A stretch of 24,639 bases of DNA from Podila epigama. Lineage: Eukaryota; Mortierellomycota; Mortierellomycetes; Mortierellales; Mortierellaceae. The stretch lies in the NCBI GenBank assembly GCA_015679605.1, contig JAAAVE010000168.1, positions 1 to 24,639 on the forward strand, written 5' to 3'. Shown one piece after another: positions 18,801 to 24,639 of the stretch. Position 1 is the first letter of the stretch, and each line of letters starts with the position of its first letter. The translations under genes and the position numbers were made by a program. The notes beneath the pieces were generated by a model. It saw only the letters and a program-made list of their open reading frames with translations. It was not told where the DNA came from and made no database searches.

Positions 18801-19750
18801 GTTTGGTGACATTGTGAGTTTTTCTTTTTTTTATCTCTTCATCATTTTCTTCTTACTTTATACTCCTTATCTATATGAATATACCTTCCCGTCACTAACA
18901 TCGTTATCATTACACAACAAACTAGGCCTCGTCTCTACCACCAATGGGTGCTTCAAAACCAATGTCATTTGGCGCGACGACACCTGTGCACAGTAATGCC
19001 ATAGGAGGATTTGGGTCGCGACCAATGACTCCAACGTCGTCGTCTTCAACATCGTCTGGTTTCCATAATAACAGCACACGTAACTCTATTGGCAGCACCA
19101 TGACACCGACACCGTCTTCATTCAGTATACCCCCTTTGAGCAAACCTCTGACACCCTTGAACAACAACACCAGCACTACCCTTGGCAGCAGCAACAGCAT
19201 CGGCAACAACAACAATAACAACAATGCCCATAGTATGGGTTCACCTCTCAATTCTTCAAGCTTTGGTGGACATGGATCAGTGTCACGTCCACCCTTTTCA
19301 CAACCTCAACAAAAACCTGCGGGTACACCGCCATTGTCGCACACGCTTGGCAATCTATCGACATCGAACTCTACTTTTGGTGGATTCCAAACAGCAAACC
19401 AAGGACTGATGACGAGTCAGCCAATGGGTATGATGGGTTCTTCTGGAATGGCTTCTGGAGGCATGGGAGGGTTCCATTCATCACAACAACAAAATGGATT
19501 TGGTAGTACGAACAACAACAACAACAACAACAACAACACTATCGGTAATAGCAACAATAACGGTATGGGCTTTGGAGCAACATCTGCCAATAGTACCTTG
19601 ACACCAACGCGTGCTCCTGGTCTGGGCATGGGAATGATGACACCATTGCAACCAACGAGCACAGGTACGACGGGCACGATGAAACTTGGTGGTAGTTCAT
19701 CGCACAAGGGCAAAAACTCGGATCTTGGCATGTTTGATCCCTTTTCATAA
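15808..19750 (+). CDS. SCYL2: SCYL2-type pseudokinase of clathrin traffic (9 exons, 947 aa)
   Basis: Exons: 15808-15838, 15947-16029, 16337-16435, 16574-16762, 16860-16987, 17107-17408, 17507-17715, 17836-18813 and 18926-19750; every junction keeps frame. The product aligns by eye with SCYL2/CVAK104 throughout: EVGGQIAS, KIHRGTK, EVAVF, LRHPCML, TEPIFASL and QAPEYVL. Kinase-like domain about 10-310, HEAT-like helices about 350-575, coiled coil about 565-597, disordered tail with NPF at 646-648 and 654-656, poly-Asn, and DPF at the very end. Catalytic residues are missing: Phe38 replaces the ATP lysine, HGN stands at the HRD position (157-159), and Gly177 replaces the metal-binding Asp. SCYL2 proteins bind clathrin and AP-2 on endosomal/Golgi membranes. 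The start at MGNAITK matches an internal stretch of the human protein, so an upstream exon cannot be excluded. Human SCYL2 is about 930 residues. Confidence 0.93.
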
Positions 19751-19921
19751 CAGCACTATCCTCTTATAAGGAACAAAAAACAGAAGAAAATGAACTACAA
19801 TAACATCTACAATAACAATGACCACGACAATGACAACGATGACAATAACAGAAAAAAATACTTAATACATTTTACAGAGATCAATTTTGAGCAAAAAAAA
19901 AAAAATGTCGATTTGTTATTA
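19751..19921. other. Convergent 3' spacer between SCYL2 and NIPA genes
   Basis: Only 171 bases lie between the two stop codons. The stretch is rich in CAA/AAT triplets and ends in a run of A. No AATAAA was found for either gene, so the 3' UTRs probably overlap or read into each other. Confidence 0.6.
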
Positions 19922-22900
19922 TTATATCTTTGCTAGGTTGGTATCTTTTTCATCGTCATCTTCTTCTTCCTCTCCTTCCGAGATGCGAGTAGGGTGGTTC
20001 GTGCGGTTAAAGACAATGGCGGCAGGTGGGAAGACATCCGAGGATGAAGCAGGGTCTGATGATTGTGACGATGGAGGGATGAGGTCTGTTGAGGAAGAAG
20101 GAGAGGATGGTTGATCGCCGCGACCTTCTTCTTCTTCTTCTTCCTGACCTGCTGTCGTGACAGAAGCGTCGGCATGATCATCCTTCTCCATTATGCCATT
20201 GTGTGGGTGGGTCATTTTATCCAATGGTTTATCGGTGGTGGGTGGTGTTGAAGCAAGAGTATTCTTGTTCGTGTCGTTATCATCATGAGAGATCGATGAA
20301 GCCTCCTTGTTCTTTCCGTTTTTTGTACCTACGCCGAAAAGATTTCCAAAGAAGCGGCGTTTTGGTTTCAATGGAGATGACGGTGTCGATGAAGAAGCGA
20401 CAGAGGGCGACGTTTCGGAGGTAGACGTCGGTCCTTGATCCGCATCATTCGCCTCCTTTGCATGAACAACAACAACAGCGGACGATCCAGTAGGAGTCGA
20501 TGATGTCGGGTGTTGCTTATTGTTCTTAATGTTTTGGGTATGACCATGCAAAGGTGGTGGTGGTGGCACATAGATTGAATAGAGTGGTTGTTGCTGAACT
20601 GGTTCCACCGAGACAACCACAGAACGTCCATGACCCGGTTCATTGATTTCCATAATGTCACCACCAGAAGATGCAGCAGTACATGACGAAGGTGAGCGGA
20701 GCTTTGGTGGGCGTGTGAAGAATGAGCCTCCAGGTACCAATGGGCCTTCTCCTGGTCCCAAGCCTGGTCCTCTTGTCAATGGGGATGATGTTGATGGTGT
20801 CACGGGCGATGCATGGTTGGGGGTGGCAGTGTTATTATTCAAGGTAGGTGGACTGATGGACAAGGCTGGGGGTACAAACAAGGATCCAGAGATGGCACTT
20901 GAATGATTCTGTTGCTGTTGTTGAGTCGTCTCCTTTTCATTCTCATTCTCATTCTCTTCCAGTGATACTCGGGACGAAGGTGCATGATGCGGGTGGTACT
21001 GTTGGTTATCAGAGAACCGGATCGAAGATGAACGCGAATCCGTCATAAGACTTGTTCTGGGAGCCAAGAAAGGTAGTTTGCCACTGTAAGCTGTTGAAGT
21101 AGCAACGATGGAACGACGTGGGTTGTCAAAGTGAGGAGGATGTTGTTGTCCATGTGCAGCACCATTGTCGTTGTTGGGCATGGGTCGATATACCTGGTAC
21201 CGATTTGTTGTCTCATTCTTCTCGTCAGAGACAACAATCTCACATAATTGAAGCCGGATCTGTGATCCATGGGGTCCCATCACAATGGTCGAGTAGGGTC
21301 CAGAGGCACTTGGGTGGAACGCAGAGATGGAGCTACTGGCAGCTGCGGTTCCACCTCCAGGGCCAAAGATGACACTGCCTGGTCTGGAACGTAGTGCTGC
21401 ATTCGAGGCTCTTCTCTTGCGGTTCAGGAGATTGTCGGCGGCTGCTCGTGATGGGCCTGGCAACTGTGCCTGTGACGGATGATGACTGTTGGGGTTCAAA
21501 GGCGAAGAATGAAAGGGGACATGGGTACCAGTAGCAGTGACAAAGCTTGGTTGCTGGCGCAGATCACGCGTAATCCGACGGATGGAGCTAAAAGGCGATG
21601 CGCGCATGTCAGCCGCGTTGGGTTCAATGTCATCGTAAGTGAGGGTGCCACTGCAATTGCTCAAGACACCGTCAATGGAGGCACCTCCAGGGATATGCAA
21701 TGGCACGACAGGTTTTGAAGTCTGGAGGAGTAAAACACCACCGCAGATGACGAGAAATCCAAGACAGACCGTGATAATCGCAATAACGGACGCCGCAAAG
21801 CCTTGATAGAGAATGGCTGATGTGATGATCGTGGCCGACGTGAAGGTGACATAGTACGTCGGCGTCACCATGGCTATGTAGTGATATGTGTATTTTGTGT
21901 ATGTATGTGTATGGTTAGTTGTCGGGGCGTGTTGAGCAAAGTTGTGAGAGATACAGAAAAAAAGAAGAAAATAATCGCCCTCGAAACGGGACAATCGTAC
22001 CATACCCGTGTTGAATAGATTTAGAGCCTTGTTGAGATAGTTGATCTCAGTGAGGAGAGTGATGACCATGAAGACGATGACAAAATAGATGAACCAATTG
22101 TTGAACTGGTTCTCGCCTGTCGCAATGTTGTGGACGATAGCAGCACCAAGGCCCTGCGTGGCCACGACCGAGAGTGATCCGATGAGGGAGCAGACACCAA
22201 TGTAGATCATCATGTTCTCTTTGCCCCATCGTGGACCCACTTTGAAGATAAGGATGAGGGAGCCAAAGATGATGAGAAGCATCCAGGTGAGAAAGATGGG
22301 CTGGAACATGTAATGCTGAAATTCCTGTATCGTCTTGACTGATGTCTGCTCTGGCGCGTGTAATACAATGACTGTTGCGCCTACAATGCAGAGTGCACAT
22401 CCAACCTTTCCTGTCATTGAGAGTCGTTCGCGCAAAAAGATACTCGACAGGATCGCACTAGAGGTGGGTGTGTAGGATAATATGTGTTCTTTTTTGTTAG
22501 ATTCAACAGCGTCCCCTTGAATCGTCCAAAGCAGGGGCATGTAATGACAATGGTAGTTTTCCTCTACTAACTTACCAGATAACAACGCTCAGGGCACCAA
22601 GGGGAGCCACCAGAATGGGCTGCACGAATGCATACGCGACAAAGTTGCACACTTCACCGACAATCACTACACAAGTCGGGTAATGAGGTAGGTGTATGAT
22701 ATATGGGTTCGATTGTTAGATCAACTCACTCCCCGAAGCAACGCTCGATTCTCGGATGCTTTTTTTTTCCACTTTTAGCAACTCAACAACAATGTTATGT
22801 TATACTTTGACTTTACTCATCACCATGCCAGACCACCACATGATAGACTTGAGATAGGCGTGTCCTTCTCCGGCAAGCATCCCATGCTTGGTACAATTAA

Positions 22901-23321
22901 TGAGTCCTTTCTTCTTGAATACAAAGCTTGCACCGATCAAGAAGCCTACGTTGTACATTATTTTTTATTTTTGTGGATGTCGCTGTGAGACTTTGAGAGA
23001 TTCTTGGTAATTGTGGAGAAAATAAAAAGAAGAAAAGAAAAGAAAAGAAAAGAAAATTATGCCTGTGTCTTTTTACTCACCACTGCCAATGGCCAAGGAC
23101 AATCCAATGATTTTGCCTTGATCAGTCACAGCGCCTGTAGGTCCTGCTCCAGATGCAAGTGCGGTCACTTCTAATCCTGGTCCGCTTGTTGTACTTGTTC
23201 CATTGACTTTTCCTATTGTTTCTCCTTCTCCTCCTGTTGCTGTTGCTGTGGATGCTAATGCCAATGCTATCAAATATCCTGCCAATGCTCGCGCCACAAC
23301 AACATTGATGAGGGTTGCCAT
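19922..23321 (-). CDS. NIPA-family magnesium transporter with long tail (5 exons, 954 aa)
   Basis: Exons: 23321-23081, 22945-22817, 22666-22576, 22457-22006 and 21873-19922; all keep frame. The core (about 70-355) matches NIPA/DUF803 transporters: IGASFVFKKKGL, GEGHAYLKSIMWW, VAPLGALSVV, AILSSIFLRERL, GCALCIVGATVIVLHAP, LIFKVGPRWG, INYLNKALNLFNT and TPTYYVTFTSATI. These are about nine membrane helices thought to move Mg2+ at endosomal or plasma membrane. Two parts are unusual. Residues 1-30 form a hydrophobic signal-like stretch followed by a Gly/Thr/Ser linker before the normal first helix. The tail of about 600 residues is disordered, Ser/Pro/Thr-rich and ends in a Glu/Asp run. The ATG at 23321 has A at -3 and G at +4; in-frame ATGs at 23333 and 23360 are alternatives. 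Residue 154 (Cys) spans the exon 3/4 junction. Confidence 0.92.
23032..23056. repeat. GAAAA pentamer repeat (5 units)
   Basis: Five perfect GAAAA units in intron 1 of the NIPA gene (23080-22946). On the coding strand this is a T-rich tract just after the donor site. Confidence 0.85.
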
Positions 23322-24547
23322 TTTTTTTGTCATAAATTGTAAGAAAATTAGATTATACATAGGGTAGGTGTATGTATACGTATATCGTGGGAACTATAAA
23401 AAAGATATAGGGTCATAAAACAAGGGCCTCTTCCTTGTCAAGCAAGTGGAAGTGAAAAGGGTGTCTTTCAAAGGAATATCAAGACCAACAAAAAGGATAA
23501 AAAAAGAGGTACGATGGTGAGAAAAAAGGTGAAAGAAGAGGGATGGAGGAAGGGCGGAGCAAGGAAAGGACAATCGTAACTGTCGAAAAAGGACAATGAA
23601 GAAAAAAAAAGTTACGATTGGGGGACAGGAGGTACAGAGAAAGAAGAGAACGGACAATGAGAACAAAGAAAAGAAAAGAAAAGAAAGCAAAGATGGAAAG
23701 AAAGTGAAAAGGTACAGACTAACTGTACCAAGACGCCACATGGTCCCACAAGCAAGAGTGAGGGGGGATGGTGGTTTTTTTTTGTTGTTGTGTTCCTTTT
23801 GGCCCTGGACCTTTAGTCTCTTCTGTGCTTGTCATTCTACTCGATCAAGCTTACTTGACGCGCATCCGTCAAAAAAAAGAAAGGACCCACGTTTTGCCCT
23901 TTTTATCGGTGCACACTATGGCATGCTGTGGCAAGCGGCCGATCATCCCTATTTTCACCCTTTTTGTCGAATTGTTGGTGAATGATGCAAATGGTGCTGA
24001 AGAGACATGTTGGTGTTTGTACGCACACATGAGCATGGCAGCCAGGTCAGGTTGGATTGGGTCATGGGTAAAAAAACAAAGAAAAAAAGATGGATAGAGA
24101 AAAGGAGAGACTAACGTCAGGTCAACAACAACAAGCAAGCCAACAAACAACCCAATGTACAACAAACTACATCGACGACAACGACAACAAAAAAAAAATA
24201 GGGATAGAGAAAAAAAAAAAGGGAGGGAGTTTTTGTGGTCACCTGTGCGTCCTGTTTTGTTTGCATTCGCTCTGTTCGCTCTGTTCGCTCTGTTCACTCT
24301 GTTCGCTTACATTTCCTCCTTCGTTCCCCCCCTTTTACGCGAAAACGTTACCTGGCATTAGGTTGGAAGCACACAGGGAAAGAGGTAAGGGAAGCTTGCC
24401 AGGATGGGGTTGAGGTTGGGATTGGGGCATGCATTCCCAGGTATAATGAATGCTGACAGAAGAATGATATGTTGTCTGCATCCACCAACACCTTCGAGTC
24501 GAGTATCAACCCATCAAACACACGCAGCCAACACCACATTCAACTCA
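23322..24547. other. Repeat-rich spacer upstream of the NIPA gene
   Basis: About 1.2 kb without a convincing gene. Positions 23420-23740 are strongly purine-rich on the + strand, so pyrimidine-rich on the NIPA strand, as expected for its promoter and leader. Next comes a mixed stretch (23740-24060), CAA-type repeats (24120-24190), A runs, and the 9-base repeat at 24268-24307. Open frames here are low-complexity or short and show no recognisable domain. Confidence 0.55.
24268..24307. repeat. 9-base tandem repeat (about 4.4 units)
   Basis: The unit CGCTCTGTT occurs at 24268-24276, 24277-24285, 24286-24294 and, with one change (CACTCTGTT), 24295-24303, followed by CGCT. Being a multiple of three it keeps frames open on both strands, which creates spurious repeat peptides. 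Confidence 0.92.
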
Positions 24548-24554
24548 TATAAAA
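24548..24554 (+). promoter_or_regulatory. TATA box, probable promoter of a gene beyond the right edge
   Basis: TATAAAA followed by a C/A-rich stretch without G runs (24555-24639), typical of a fungal leader. No start codon with a long frame appears before the window ends. Direction is inferred from the motif. Confidence 0.4.
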
Positions 24555-24639
24555 CGAACTGAAGAACCACATACATCCAAATGTGCCATCCGTGCCCCTT
24601 CCTTGCTTCAACGACGCATTCAGTCTGTTGTACAGGTTC

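Noticed and set aside
23596-24097. Plus-strand open frames in the right spacer
   Set aside because: They consist of Lys-rich and Cys/Phe/Leu-rich simple sequence without domain features, in a purine-rich promoter stretch.
24268-24307. CRISPR-like array
   Set aside because: Units are only nine bases with no spacers, and the genome is eukaryotic. It is a plain tandem repeat.

Overview
The window looks like nuclear DNA of a filamentous fungus from an early-diverging lineage. Genes are split by many short introns (about 90-560 bases) with GT...AG ends, spacers are rich in A/T and pyrimidine simple repeats, and proteins carry poly-Gln, poly-Asn and Ser/Thr runs. The F-box/leucine-rich-repeat style is one I associate with Mortierella-type fungi. 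That placement is inference, not a search result. A run of ten N marks an assembly join near 11.35 kb.

Left third (1-10.5 kb): a cluster of F-box/LRR genes. A direct tandem duplication carries an F-box/LRR gene followed by a gene for a small four-helix membrane protein. Copy A (1 to about 3115) has an F-box gene that stays open through the left edge and an intact membrane-protein gene (1621-2175). Copy B (3458 to about 6870) has a complete two-exon F-box gene (3458-5778), but its membrane-protein gene is a wreck (6141-6481): a 690-base deletion removed its 5' part and promoter, and stop and frame changes followed. A third, more distant F-box/LRR gene (7434-10544, + strand) keeps the same intron position.

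Middle (10.5-11.7 kb): a non-coding-looking stretch with the assembly gap. Its + strand splice-like signals and poly(A)-like motifs suggest that a transcript, perhaps a gene lost in the gap, may lie here.

Right part (11.7-24.6 kb): three conserved housekeeping-type genes, reconstructed exon by exon. An AGFG-type Arf-GAP (- strand, 6 exons, 785 aa) and an SCYL2-type pseudokinase (+ strand, 9 exons, 947 aa) are head to head across 554 bases. Both families act in clathrin-dependent vesicle traffic, and both proteins here carry NPF/DPF adaptor-binding motifs. Convergent to SCYL2 lies a NIPA-family magnesium transporter (- strand, 5 exons, 954 aa) with an unusual signal-like N-terminus and a disordered tail of about 600 residues. 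The last 1.3 kb is repeat-rich spacer ending in a TATA box that probably serves a gene beyond the right edge.

No rRNA, tRNA, CRISPR array or recognisable transposon was seen. The most noteworthy features are the F-box duplication with one-sided decay, the head-to-head trafficking pair, and the possible hidden gene at the gap.
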